Shown here: piece by piece, positions 17,420 through 26,990 of the stretch | Layout of the letters: the number at the start of each line of letters is the position of its first letter | Position numbering within the stretch: the stretch's first letter is position 1 | DNA from: Xanthobacter dioxanivorans | GTDB taxonomy: Bacteria > Pseudomonadota > Alphaproteobacteria > Rhizobiales > Xanthobacteraceae | Direction of reading: 5' to 3' | NCBI RefSeq assembly: GCF_016807805.1 | Contig: NZ_CP063362.1 | Coordinates: forward strand, 5,932,501 to 5,996,500 | Length of the DNA stretch: 64,000 nucleotides | Translations under genes and position numbers: made by a program | Notes under the pieces: model-generated | The model's input: the letters and a program-made list of their open reading frames with translations, nothing else | Told to the model about the DNA's origin: nothing | The model's database searches: none

Positions 17420-17931
17420 GCGCGCGCCCGGATCCAGCGCCGCACGGCGGAGGACAGGCGCGCCGGATCGATGGGCGGCGCGGCGCCGGCATCGGGCGGC
17501 AGGTAGGGGGCCAGCGCCAGGAAGGCGGCGGTCTCGGCATCGAAACCGGCCTTGCCGGCGCACAGATACGCGGCCCAGTCGTCGCCGGTCTGCACCATCG
17601 CCTTGCCCTCCCCCGCCTGGGCGAGGCGCTTCATCACGCCGGAGGCGGCAGCGGCGAGCGCGCGCGCGTCCCCCGCCGGGGCCGAGCCGGCGCGGGCGTC
17701 GAACTCCCTGAGGGCCTGGTAGGCGAGCGTCCGGCGAAACCGCCATTCCCGCACGGCGAGCACCAGCAGCACCAGGACCAGAAGGGCCGCAAGGCCGATC
17801 CATCCCGGCGCCGGCGGCCAGAACGGCACGTCGGGCGGGGGATGGATGTCCCGCAGGCCCGGCAAGGCCCCGGTGGCGGCGGGGGTCGCGGATGGCGCCG
17901 GAACCGGCGCGGATGGAACGGGAGAGGTCAT
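17416..17931 (-). CDS. DUF4381 domain protein
   Basis: 171 residues from the ATG overlapping the DUF58 stop by 4 bp; an upstream in-frame extension lies inside the DUF58 gene. A Pro/Ala-rich N-terminal segment ends in LPGLRDIHPPPDVPFWPPAPGW, shown here in part as DIHPPPDVPFWPPAPGW, the recognisable start of DUF4381. One membrane helix (about 46-64, rich in Leu and Val) and a basic cytoplasmic helical tail follow. The domain is almost always encoded between DUF58 and BatA in MoxR operons. Its function is unknown; a scaffold role in the envelope complex is likely. Confidence 0.85.
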   Translation of the reverse strand: MTSPVPSAPVPAPSATPAATGALPGLRDIHPPPDVPFWPPAPGWIGLAALLVLVLLVLAVREWRFRRTLAYQALREFDARAGSAPAGDARALAAAASGVMKRLAQAGEGKAMVQTGDDWAAYLCAGKAGFDAETAAFLALAPYLPPDAGAAPPIDPARLSSAVRRWIRARA

Positions 17932-18866
17932 GCCGCCGGCCGCGTCCCGGCCGCCCGCGCCCGCAGCCGGCCGGGGTGGAGGATATCGGCCGGGTCCTCG
18001 GCGGTATCGAGGGCGAGGAAGGCCATGCCGCGCTCGCGGCACAGGCTCTCCACCTTCTCCCGGCGCTGGGCGAACAGCGCGGCGTAGGCGGCGCGCGCCC
18101 GGGGCCGCCCCACCTCCAGACGGGCGACCGACACGCCGTCCGACACCGGGTAGACACCCGATGTCGGCAGCGACGTCTCCAAGGTGTCGAAGACGAGAAG
18201 CGCCTTCACCTCCCCCCGCAGGGACAGGTGCTCGACCTCGCGCACGGCGGCGGCGTCGAGGTCCGAGAAATCGCTGATGAGGAACACCAGCGTCCCCGGC
18301 CGCACCATGGGGCGCAGGCGCAGGAGCGCTTCGGAGAAGCGCGGCTCCGCCCCGCCCGCCGGCTCGGCGGTGGCCTCGGCCACCCGCTTCACGAAGCCGA
18401 GGATGCGCCGCCGGCTGCGCTCCGGCTTGAAGGCGGTGATTCCGGACGGCGCCAGCACCAGCCCGCCGACCCGGTCGCCGCCGGCGATGCCCACCCAGGC
18501 GAGCAGCGCCGCCGCCCGCGCCGCCAGCACCGACTTGAAGCAGGCGCGCGTGCCGAAGCGCATGGCGCCGCGCGCATCCACCAGGATCAGCACCGGCCGC
18601 TCGCGCTCCTCCTGGAACAGCTTGGTATGGGTGCGCCCGGTGCGGGCGGTCACGCGCCAGTCGATGGTGCGGATATCGTCGCCGGGGTGGTAGGCACGGA
18701 CCTCCTCGAACTCCATGCCGCGGCCGCGATAGGCGGAGCGATGGCCGCCATACTGGTAGGCCCGCACCTTTCCACCCGAGGCAAATCCACCCGATACGCG
18801 CGGGCGCGTCGCCACCAGCTCGCCGAGGGACGCGACGACGCCGAAGAGGGGATCGGGGACGGCCAT
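17928..18866 (-). CDS. DUF58 domain protein of the MoxR-bat operon
   Basis: 312 residues from the ATG at the end of a 14-bp gap after moxR; the longer frame runs through moxR and is not used. The conserved DUF58 block YHPGDDIRTIDWRVTA is present near residue 60, followed by a VWA-like half with VLILVDARGAM. DUF58 proteins pair with MoxR ATPases and are thought to be its co-chaperone or substrate adaptor. It lacks membrane helices. The stop overlaps the DUF4381 start. Confidence 0.88.
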   Translation of the reverse strand: MAVPDPLFGVVASLGELVATRPRVSGGFASGGKVRAYQYGGHRSAYRGRGMEFEEVRAYHPGDDIRTIDWRVTARTGRTHTKLFQEERERPVLILVDARGAMRFGTRACFKSVLAARAAALLAWVGIAGGDRVGGLVLAPSGITAFKPERSRRRILGFVKRVAEATAEPAGGAEPRFSEALLRLRPMVRPGTLVFLISDFSDLDAAAVREVEHLSLRGEVKALLVFDTLETSLPTSGVYPVSDGVSVARLEVGRPRARAAYAALFAQRREKVESLCRERGMAFLALDTAEDPADILHPGRLRARAAGTRPAA

Positions 18867-18880
18867 GACCTGTGCCCCGC

Positions 18881-19954
<1,074 letters not shown>

Positions 19955-20124
19955 GAAGGCCTTGTCCGGTCTCGGCTGTACCGGCTCCTTATAGCGGTGC
20001 GAACGTCGCACTGCAGCAAGCCAAACTTGTGCCTGCGCCGATTTTTCGCGCTGTCAAGCCGCGCGGAGCGGCAACCGGGTCCGGTGCGCGGGCTTATTTG
20101 ACAGAAAGGCACTGCGGAAATCAT

Positions 20125-20150
20125 CATTCCCGCTCGCGGGAGCGGGAATG
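20125..20150. promoter_or_regulatory. perfect inverted repeat between divergent moxR and DUF938 genes
   Basis: CATTCCCGCT pairs exactly with AGCGGGAATG across a 6-nt centre. It sits 171 bp upstream of moxR and 83 bp upstream of the methyltransferase in a 278-bp divergent intergenic region. No T tract follows on either strand, so an operator is more likely than a terminator. The regulator is unknown. Confidence 0.5.
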
Positions 20151-20232
20151 TCCGCCGCGTCCGGCCGTGGCCACCGCCTGTCCGGATGAGACATCGGCCG
20201 GGCGGCAACCGGGGACCGGTTGAGCCCGCGCC

Positions 20233-20925
20233 ATGGCGGGTGCAGGATCGCCCTCCCCTGCCGGAAAGGTCCCCTTCGTGTCTTCCGCACCTTCCGACGC
20301 CCGGCGCTCCGCGCCCGCCGTCGCCCGCAACCGCGGCCCCATCGGCGACCTGCTGCTGCCGCTCCTGCCCCCGTCCGGCGTGGTGCTGGAGATCGCCAGC
20401 GGCACCGGCGAGCACGCGGTCCATTTCGCCCGGCGGCTGCCGCACCTGACCTGGCAGCCATCCGACCCCTCGCCGCAGGCGCGCGAATCGATCGCCGCCT
20501 GGCTCGCCTCGGAGAGGTTGCCCAACCTCCGCCCGCCCCTCGCCCTCGACGCCGCCGCGGGCGACTGGCCGGTGGGTCCGGTGGATGCGATCGTATGCGT
20601 CAACATGCTGCACATCAGCCCGTGGGAGGCCACGCAGGGCCTGATGCACGGCGCCGGCCGGCGCCTGCCGCCGGGCGGACTGCTCTTCATCTACGGTGCC
20701 TTCCGCCAGACCGGGGTGCCCACGGCCGCCAGCAACGAGGCCTTCGACCAGGACCTCAAGCGCAACGATTCGCGCTGGGGCCTGCGCCACCTCGCCGACG
20801 TGGAGGCCTGCGCCGCCGGCCAGGGCCTGACGCTCGTGCGGGTGGAACAGATGCCGGCCAACAATCTTTCTCTCATCTTCCGCAAGGGCATGACGGTTTC
20901 GCCGGATACCGGCGCTGTGCCATAG
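20233..20925 (+). CDS. DUF938 class I SAM-dependent methyltransferase-like protein
   Basis: 230 residues. The SAM-binding loop VLEIASGTGEHAVHFA lies at about 50-65 and the acidic DPSPQARESIAAWL region follows. The motif VNMLHISPWEAT and a YGAFRQTG strand identify the DUF938 family. Substrate and product are unknown. The ATG used is the first of the open frame; a shorter start inside the Ala/Ser-rich N terminus is possible, since homologues usually begin near SDARRSAPAVARNRGPI. It stands alone between the moxR promoter region and the MotA-like gene, 58 bp before the latter. Confidence 0.85.
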   Translation: MAGAGSPSPAGKVPFVSSAPSDARRSAPAVARNRGPIGDLLLPLLPPSGVVLEIASGTGEHAVHFARRLPHLTWQPSDPSPQARESIAAWLASERLPNLRPPLALDAAAGDWPVGPVDAIVCVNMLHISPWEATQGLMHGAGRRLPPGGLLFIYGAFRQTGVPTAASNEAFDQDLKRNDSRWGLRHLADVEACAAGQGLTLVRVEQMPANNLSLIFRKGMTVSPDTGAVP

Positions 20926-20983
20926 TCCCGGCGACAGCACGGAAGCCGGAACGGACAGCGGAAGCACCGCCTCAGGAGCGAAC

Positions 20984-22060
20984 ATGGCGCGCGTCGTCGA
21001 TCCCTTCATCAAGGTATCGTCCCCCCGTATCTTCCTGGTGCGGATGATCGTCTTCCTCGCCTTGTGCGTGGCACTCGCGGCGGTGCTGCACCGGCAGATC
21101 TTCAGCGCCTTCCTCAACAATCCGGGGCTCAACGGCGTCATCTTCGGCGTGCTCGCGGTGGGCATCATCCTCTCCATCCGGCAGGCGGCCCGGCTGTTTC
21201 CGGAGGTGGACTGGGTGAATTCCTTCCGCCTCTCCGATCCGGGCCTGGCCGTGGCGCGCCCGCCGACGCTGCTGGCGCCCATGGCGGCGCTGCTCGGGGA
21301 CCGGATCGGCCGCATGGCCATCTCCCAGTCGACCATGCGCTCCATCCTCGATTCCATCGGCACCCGGCTCGACGAGAGCCGCGACATGGGGCGCTACCTC
21401 ACCGGCCTCCTGGTTTTCCTCGGCCTGCTCGGCACCTTCTGGGGCCTCCTGGAGACGGTCTCCTCCATCGGCTCGGTCATCGGCGCGCTGCAGGTGGGGC
21501 CCGACGCCGCCTCCACCTTCGAGGACATGAAGACCGGCCTCTCCGCCCCCCTGGGCGGCATGGGCACGGCCTTCTCGTCCTCGCTGTTCGGCCTTTCGGG
21601 GTCCCTCGTGCTGGGCTTCCTCGACCTCCAGGCCGGGCAGGCCCAGACCCGCTTCTACACCGACCTCGAGGACTGGCTTTCCACCACCGTGCGCGACCTC
21701 GACGAGCCGGCGCGGGAGCGCGACGCGCCGCCCCCGCGCTACGCCTCGGCGGTGGCCGCCGCACCCGCGGCGCCGGCCCTCGCTTTGCCGCCGCCCGTCA
21801 TCGATATCGACCCTCTCGTCACCGCCATCGGCCGGCTGGAGAAATCGGTGGCGGAAGCCGGCTCGCAGCGCGTCACCACCGCGATGGCGCAACTGGCCGA
21901 GAGCCTTCAGGGCCTCGTCACCCACATGCGGTCGGAACAGGCGCTGCTCAAGCAGATGATCGACGCCCAGGGCGCCCAGCAGGAAGAATTGAACCGTCTC
22001 GTCCGGCGCCTGGAGCAGGGTCCTTCCGACGCCGGCGCCCGTGGTCCGGGCAAGGGCTGA
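20984..22060 (+). CDS. MotA/TolQ/ExbB-like proton channel family membrane protein
   Basis: 358 residues with three main membrane helices: about 14-34, 42-60 and 140-160 (GLLVFLGLLGTFWGLLETV), plus a fourth near 190-215 (LGGMGTAFSSSLFGLSGSLV). The last two match the MotA/ExbB channel motif. A Pro/Ala-rich linker and a C-terminal coiled coil of about 90 residues follow. It should form an ion-driven motor or channel with the OmpA-like partner encoded next. This pair occurs as a conserved housekeeping unit in many Alphaproteobacteria with no flagellar genes nearby. Confidence 0.88.
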   Translation: MARVVDPFIKVSSPRIFLVRMIVFLALCVALAAVLHRQIFSAFLNNPGLNGVIFGVLAVGIILSIRQAARLFPEVDWVNSFRLSDPGLAVARPPTLLAPMAALLGDRIGRMAISQSTMRSILDSIGTRLDESRDMGRYLTGLLVFLGLLGTFWGLLETVSSIGSVIGALQVGPDAASTFEDMKTGLSAPLGGMGTAFSSSLFGLSGSLVLGFLDLQAGQAQTRFYTDLEDWLSTTVRDLDEPARERDAPPPRYASAVAAAPAAPALALPPPVIDIDPLVTAIGRLEKSVAEAGSQRVTTAMAQLAESLQGLVTHMRSEQALLKQMIDAQGAQQEELNRLVRRLEQGPSDAGARGPGKG

Positions 22061-22075
22061 AGGGGGAGCTGAGCC

Positions 22076-23095
22076 ATGGCCCTCGGCAGACGCAGCCGCG
22101 ACCGTCACATCGACTATTGGCCGGGATTCGTGGATGCCCTGTCCACGCTGCTGCTGGTCTTCACCTTCCTGCTGTCGGTGTTCATGCTCACCCAGTTCTT
22201 CCTGACGCAGGAAATGTCGGGCAAGGACGACGTGCTCCAGCGCCTGCAGTCGCAGATCCGCCAGCTGACCGAGCTGCTCTCGCTCGAGCGCTCCGCCAGC
22301 CAGACGACGGAAACCGAGCTCGCCGGCGTGCGCGCGTCGCTGGAGGCGAGCGACGCCGAGCGCGACCACCTGCGCGGCCAGCTCTCCTCCGTCCCCGCCG
22401 CGCCGGACGAAGGCCGCGCCCGGGCCCTCTCCCGCGAGGTCGACCTGCAGAAGGACGTGGCCGCCCGCGCCGCCGCCCAGATCGAGCTGCTCAACCAGCA
22501 GATCTCGGCGCTGCGCCGGCAGATGGCGGCGCTGGAGGAAGCGCTCAACGTCGCCGAGAAGCGCGACGTGGAAAGCCAGACCAAGATTTCCGACCTCGGC
22601 CGCAGGCTCAACGTGGCCCTCGCCCAAAGGGTGCAGGAGCTGACGCGGTTCCGCTCGGAGTTCTTCGGCCGCCTGCGCGAGATCCTCGGCAACCGGCCGG
22701 ACGTGCGGGTGGTGGGGGATCGCTTCGTGTTCCAGTCGGAGGTGTTCTTCGATCCCGGCTCGGCCACCCCGCGCCCCGAGGCGCGGGCGGAGCTGGACAA
22801 GCTCGCCGGCGCCATCCTCGAGCTCGAGAAGAGCATCCCGTCCGACGTTTCCTGGGCCCTGCGCATCGACGGGCATACGGACAACCGGCCCATCGCCACG
22901 GCGCAGTTTCCCACCAACTGGGAACTGTCGGCGGCGCGCGCCATCGCGGTGGTGCAATATCTCATCGGCAAGGGGGTGAGCCCGCAGCATCTCATCGCCG
23001 CGGGCTTCGGCGAGTACCAGCCCATCGACACCGCCAGCACCGACGAGGCCCGCGCCCGCAACCGCCGCATCGAGCTGAAGCTCACCGAGCGCTGA
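22076..23095 (+). CDS. OmpA/MotB-like peptidoglycan-binding protein
   Basis: 339 residues. One N-terminal membrane helix (about 21-43, STLLLVFTFLLSVFMLTQFF) is followed by a long coiled coil (about 55-190) and a C-terminal OmpA-like domain (about 210-335). That domain has the peptidoglycan-binding pattern IDGHTDNRPI, and NWELSAARAIAVVQYL and DEARARNRRIEL. It anchors the MotA-like channel to the cell wall, as MotB does for MotA. The 15-bp spacing with a GGGGGAG site shows co-transcription with the preceding gene. Confidence 0.9.
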   Translation: MALGRRSRDRHIDYWPGFVDALSTLLLVFTFLLSVFMLTQFFLTQEMSGKDDVLQRLQSQIRQLTELLSLERSASQTTETELAGVRASLEASDAERDHLRGQLSSVPAAPDEGRARALSREVDLQKDVAARAAAQIELLNQQISALRRQMAALEEALNVAEKRDVESQTKISDLGRRLNVALAQRVQELTRFRSEFFGRLREILGNRPDVRVVGDRFVFQSEVFFDPGSATPRPEARAELDKLAGAILELEKSIPSDVSWALRIDGHTDNRPIATAQFPTNWELSAARAIAVVQYLIGKGVSPQHLIAAGFGEYQPIDTASTDEARARNRRIELKLTER

Positions 23096-23116
23096 CGGTG
23101 CCGCCCGCCCCCGGCG

Positions 23117-24130
23117 TCACGGCGCCGAACGGTCGAGCGGCACCTCGCCCACGGGCATCACCTCGGCGATGATCTCGTAGGAGCGCAGGCGGGCGGCGTG
23201 GTCGAACACGTCGGAGACGATCATCACCTCGTCCACGCCGGTCTCGGCGATGAAGGCCTCCAGGCCCGCCTTCACCGCCTGCGGCCCGCCCACCACCGAG
23301 CGGGCGAGGAAGCGCTGGGCCTGCGCCTTCTCCAGGGGCGACCAGTAGGTGTCGATGTCGTCGACGGGCGGCTGGCTCAGGCCGCGCTCGCCGCGGAAGA
23401 TGCCGGTCACCGACATCTGCTGCGTGGTGGCGAGGCGGCGCGCCTGCGCGTCCGTGTCGGCGGCGACCACGTTGATGCCGGCCATGGCATAGGGCCGGTC
23501 CAGCTGCTCCGACGGCTGGAAGCGGCTGCGATAGACGTCGAGGGCCGGCAGCAGCTGCTCCGGCGCGAAGTGCGAGGCGAAGGCGTAGGGCAGGCCGAGG
23601 GCCGCCGCCAGCTGCGCGCCGTAGGTGCTGGAGCCGAGGATCCACAGGGGCACCTGCGTCCCCGTGGCCGGCACGGCGTGCAGCGTCTGGCCCTCGCCCG
23701 CGGGCCGGAAATAGGCCTGCAGCTCCAGCACGTCGTTGGGGAAATTGTCGGCGTTGGCGAGCGAGCGGCGCAGCGCCCGCATGGTGGTCTGGTCGGTGCC
23801 CGGCGCCCGCCCGAGGCCGAGGTCGATGCGGCCGGGAAAAAGATGCGCCAGGGTGCCGAACTGCTCGGCGATCACCATGGGCGCGTGGTTGGGCAGCATG
23901 ATGCCCCCCGCCCCCACCCGGATGCGCTGCGAGCCGGCGGCGATGTGCGCCACCACCACCGCGGTCGCGGCGCTGGCGATGCCCTGCATGTTGTGGTGCT
24001 CGGCGACCCAGATGCGGCGATAGCCCCAGTCTTCCGCATGGGCGGCGAGGTCGCGGGCCTGGTCGAGGGCTTGGCGCGCATCGGCACCCTGCCGCACGCG
24101 GACGAGATCGAGGATGGAACGAAATGCCAT
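23117..24130 (-). CDS. LLM class flavin-dependent oxidoreductase
   Basis: 337 residues, the luciferase-like monooxygenase (TIM barrel) family. Recognisable blocks are [32 protein letters not shown] and [13 protein letters not shown], all typical of single-component bacterial LLM proteins of the YhbW type. Such enzymes use FMN or F420. The substrate cannot be assigned. It is convergent with the OmpA-like gene, with only 21 bp between stops. The 213-bp region upstream up to the ligase gene contains no recognised gene and should hold its promoter. Confidence 0.9.
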   Translation of the reverse strand: MAFRSILDLVRVRQGADARQALDQARDLAAHAEDWGYRRIWVAEHHNMQGIASAATAVVVAHIAAGSQRIRVGAGGIMLPNHAPMVIAEQFGTLAHLFPGRIDLGLGRAPGTDQTTMRALRRSLANADNFPNDVLELQAYFRPAGEGQTLHAVPATGTQVPLWILGSSTYGAQLAAALGLPYAFASHFAPEQLLPALDVYRSRFQPSEQLDRPYAMAGINVVAADTDAQARRLATTQQMSVTGIFRGERGLSQPPVDDIDTYWSPLEKAQAQRFLARSVVGGPQAVKAGLEAFIAETGVDEVMIVSDVFDHAARLRSYEIIAEVMPVGEVPLDRSAP

Positions 24131-24343
24131 GACGGGCCTTCAGCTGGACGGGGCCCGCGGCCGACGAGCCCGGGCGGATCAGGCCATGGAGATAGGTATG
24201 CGGGTGGCCGATGGAAACCACCCCGCCTCCCATCATCGGCGGGGCATCGTCCATCTTGCCGGCGCAGACGCCGCAGGCGGGCGCGACCAGGACGCTGGCG
24301 GCGGGCGGCCCGACAGGGCAGCGTTCCGCTCCCCATCGGCCTC

Positions 24344-25900
24344 TCAGGGCCGGAGCGCGCGGCGCAGCACCTTGCCCGAGCCGGTATGGGGCAGGGCCTC
24401 GACGAAGACCCAGGCGCGCGGACGCTTGTAGTCGGCGAGGTGGGCCGCCGCATGCTGCTCCAGAGCGGGCACGTCGGCCACCGCCCCTGCATTGAGCACG
24501 ACGAAGGCGGTGACCACGCTGACATCCCCCGAGACGGCTTCCTTCACGGCCACCTCGGCCACCGAGGCGTGCTCGGCGATGGCGCGCTCCACTTCCTCCG
24601 GTGCGACGCGATAGCCGAAGGCGTTCATCTGGTCGTCGGCGCGGCCCTCGTACCAGAGGTAGCCGTCGGCATCGAAATGCGCCACGTCGCCGGTGAGGAA
24701 CCAGTCCCCGCGCAGGACGGCGGCGGTCTCCTGCGGCAGGCGCCAATAGCCGAGCATCAGGCCGGGGTCGGAACGGTGGACCGCGATGACGCCGCTCTCC
24801 CCGGCCGGCAGCGGCTGGCCGGCATCGGGGCCCTCCCCCGCCACCGGCAGCACCGCGATGCGCCGGCCCGCCTGCGGCCGGCCGGGACTTCCCGGGCGGG
24901 TCGGCACATGGGGGCCGGAGGAGACATAGGTGGAGATCTCGCTCATGCCGAGCGCCTCGTAGAGGGGCCGGCCGGTGGCCTCCACCCATTCGCGATGGAG
25001 CGCCGGCTTGAGCGCCTCCCCGGCGGTGAGGCCGTGGCGCAGGGCCGGAAAGCGGCCGGGCGCGACCTGCCCGTATTTCAGGATGCGGCGATAGAGGCTC
25101 GGCACCGCCGCGAACAAGGTGGCGCCGGTCACCTCCAGCAGGTCGGGCCAGGCCTGTGGCGGGCGCTCGCCGAGATGGACGATGCTGGTGGCGCCCACGG
25201 ACCAGGGGTCCATCAGGCCGGCGCCGAGGGTATAGGTCCAGTTGAAGGCGCCGGCATGGAACAGGCGGTCGTCCGGGCGAAGGCCGTACCAGCCCTCGCG
25301 CATGGGCCTGCGGCCGAGGGCGACGCGCTGGGCGTGGGCCACCCCCTTCGGCCGGCCGCTGGTGCCGGAGGTGTAGACCAGGAAGGCGAGGTCGTCCGCA
25401 TCCGTATGGGCGAAGTCCGCCGGCGAGGCGGCGCGCAGGCGTCCGATCTCCACCGGACCGAGGACGATGGCCTCCCCGGCCTCGGTCGGCATGGCGCAGG
25501 AGCCGTCGCCCACCACCAGGCGCGCGCCCGAATCGGCGAGGATGAGATCCACCTCGCGGTCGGTGAGCATGGTGGAGGTGGGGATGGGGGCGAGGCCCGC
25601 CGCGATCGCTCCGAAGAACAGCAGCGGAAAGGTGGAAGTGTTGCCCACCCGCAGCAGCACCCGTTCGCCCCGCGCAAGGCCGTAGCCGCCGAAGCCGCCG
25701 GCCACCCGCGCGACCGCGTCGATGATCTCGCCATAGGTCCAGGTTTCGACGATGCGGCCGTCCGGCCCTTCCGCCACGAGCAGCGCCGGCTTCCGGGGAT
25801 CGGCGCCGCCGGCGAGGCAGTAGCGGGCGAGATTGAAAGGCACGGCGGGGCGGACCCCGGCTTCGGCCGGGGCGGGGGCGGAAGGGCGCGCGTCGGTCAT
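24344..25900 (-). CDS. AMP-dependent acyl/aryl-CoA ligase
   Basis: 518 residues, a complete class I adenylate-forming enzyme. The P-loop is LVYTSGTSGRPKGVAH (about 174-189), the adenylate motif YEALGMSEIS near 345-355, the ribose-binding TGDVAHFDADGYLWYEGR (about 415-432) and the catalytic lysine in TGSGKVLRRAL near the C terminus. It should activate a carboxylic acid with ATP and CoA. Similarity in layout to benzoate-CoA and 4-hydroxybenzoate-CoA ligases is suggested by the short N terminus and DDRLFHAGAFNWTYTLG, but the acid is not known. The next upstream gene on the same strand is an SDR, 86 bp away. Confidence 0.88.
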   Translation of the reverse strand: MTDARPSAPAPAEAGVRPAVPFNLARYCLAGGADPRKPALLVAEGPDGRIVETWTYGEIIDAVARVAGGFGGYGLARGERVLLRVGNTSTFPLLFFGAIAAGLAPIPTSTMLTDREVDLILADSGARLVVGDGSCAMPTEAGEAIVLGPVEIGRLRAASPADFAHTDADDLAFLVYTSGTSGRPKGVAHAQRVALGRRPMREGWYGLRPDDRLFHAGAFNWTYTLGAGLMDPWSVGATSIVHLGERPPQAWPDLLEVTGATLFAAVPSLYRRILKYGQVAPGRFPALRHGLTAGEALKPALHREWVEATGRPLYEALGMSEISTYVSSGPHVPTRPGSPGRPQAGRRIAVLPVAGEGPDAGQPLPAGESGVIAVHRSDPGLMLGYWRLPQETAAVLRGDWFLTGDVAHFDADGYLWYEGRADDQMNAFGYRVAPEEVERAIAEHASVAEVAVKEAVSGDVSVVTAFVVLNAGAVADVPALEQHAAAHLADYKRPRAWVFVEALPHTGSGKVLRRALRP

Positions 25901-25985
25901 GGGGCGATCATGGACCGGCGCCGGCGTCCCGCACCAGACGGCGGCGGGGAAAAAGCGCGCGGCGCCGCCCGGCGGGGGTCCTTGG

Positions 25986-26750
25986 TCACCGGCAGAGGAA
26001 GCCGCCGTCCACCGGCAGGATATGGCCGGTGATCATGGACGCCATGCCGCTCGCGAGGAACAGGACCGCGTCCGCCACCTCCTCCGGCTCGGCGATGCGG
26101 CCGAGGGGCATCAGCGCCTCGATCTGGGCAAGGCGCTCGGGATCCTGCATCAGCGGCGCGATGAAGGGGGTGCGCACCCAGGTGGGCGCCACCGCGTTCA
26201 CCCGGATCCGCGCCGGCGCGAGCTCCACCGCGAGGGCGCGGGTGAAGTTCACCACCGCGCCCTTGCTCGCCTGGTAGGCGGGGTTGGGATAGGGCCCGCC
26301 GCCGGACAGGCCCATGATCGACGAGATGTTCACGATGGCGCCGCCCTGCGCCTTCAGCGCCGGCACCGCCGCGCGGGTGCACAGGAAGGCACCGGTGACG
26401 TTGACGGCGAACACGCGTTCCCATTCGCCCAGGGACAGCTCGCTCACCCCCTTGCGGATGGACAGGCCGGCATTGTTGACGAGGATGTCGAGCCGGCCCT
26501 GCGCCGCCGCCGCCGAGGCGATACCATCGGCCACGCCGGCCTCGTCGGTCACGTCGAGCGTGAGGGGGGAGGCGCTGCCGCCGGCCTCCGACAGGGCCAG
26601 CGCCGCCGCTTGGGCCGCCGTCCCGTCGCGATCGGCGAGCACCACATGCGCGCCCTTGGCCGCAAGGGAGCGACACACCGCCAGGCCGATGCCGCTCGCC
26701 GCGCCGGTCACCAGCGCCACCTTGCCCGAAAGATCGAGATCCGCCGCCAT
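25986..26750 (-). CDS. SDR family oxidoreductase
   Basis: 254 residues from the second in-frame ATG, chosen because the Rossmann fold begins at once (LSGKVALVTGAASGIG); the first ATG, 14 codons upstream, would add a Gly/Arg-rich leader. Classical SDR features are the TGxxxGIG loop (about 15-21), NNAG at 92-95, S143/S144 in NISSIMG, and Y159 with K163 (YQASK). It ends with the typical ILPVDGGFLC. NAD(P)-dependent alcohol/ketone interconversion is expected. Its position next to a CoA ligase suggests a shared acid or alcohol catabolic role. Confidence 0.9.
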   Translation of the reverse strand: MAADLDLSGKVALVTGAASGIGLAVCRSLAAKGAHVVLADRDGTAAQAAALALSEAGGSASPLTLDVTDEAGVADGIASAAAAQGRLDILVNNAGLSIRKGVSELSLGEWERVFAVNVTGAFLCTRAAVPALKAQGGAIVNISSIMGLSGGGPYPNPAYQASKGAVVNFTRALAVELAPARIRVNAVAPTWVRTPFIAPLMQDPERLAQIEALMPLGRIAEPEEVADAVLFLASGMASMITGHILPVDGGFLCR

Positions 26751-26990
26751 CTGCCCGCACCCTCCCCGTGGTGTCCCGCGCGACCCGTTCACCGGCGCGC
26801 TCGGCTCGTGCCCTGATCGGGGAAACCGGCGCCAAATTCAACAGGGGGCGCGCCGATTGGCCAGCGACAGGCAGAGTCTCGCGGGCGGGGCCATGTTCCC
26901 GGGCCGTGTTCCCGGACCATGCTCCCATGGCCACGGCAGTGGGACGGGCCGGCTCCGCCGGCTTCGGCCCGCCCCGCCTCCCCGCTTCGG

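Noticed and set aside
20984..23095. Zorya-type anti-phage system (ZorA/ZorB-like genes)
   Set aside because: The two genes match the motor half in layout, but no ZorC, ZorD or ZorE gene follows and the next gene is a convergent LLM flavin enzyme. The pair is common and conserved in Alphaproteobacteria without defence genes.
23198..26032. Plus-strand open frame of 944 codons opposite the LLM and ligase genes
   Set aside because: Low-complexity Gly/His/Arg translation antisense to two enzymes with full motifs.
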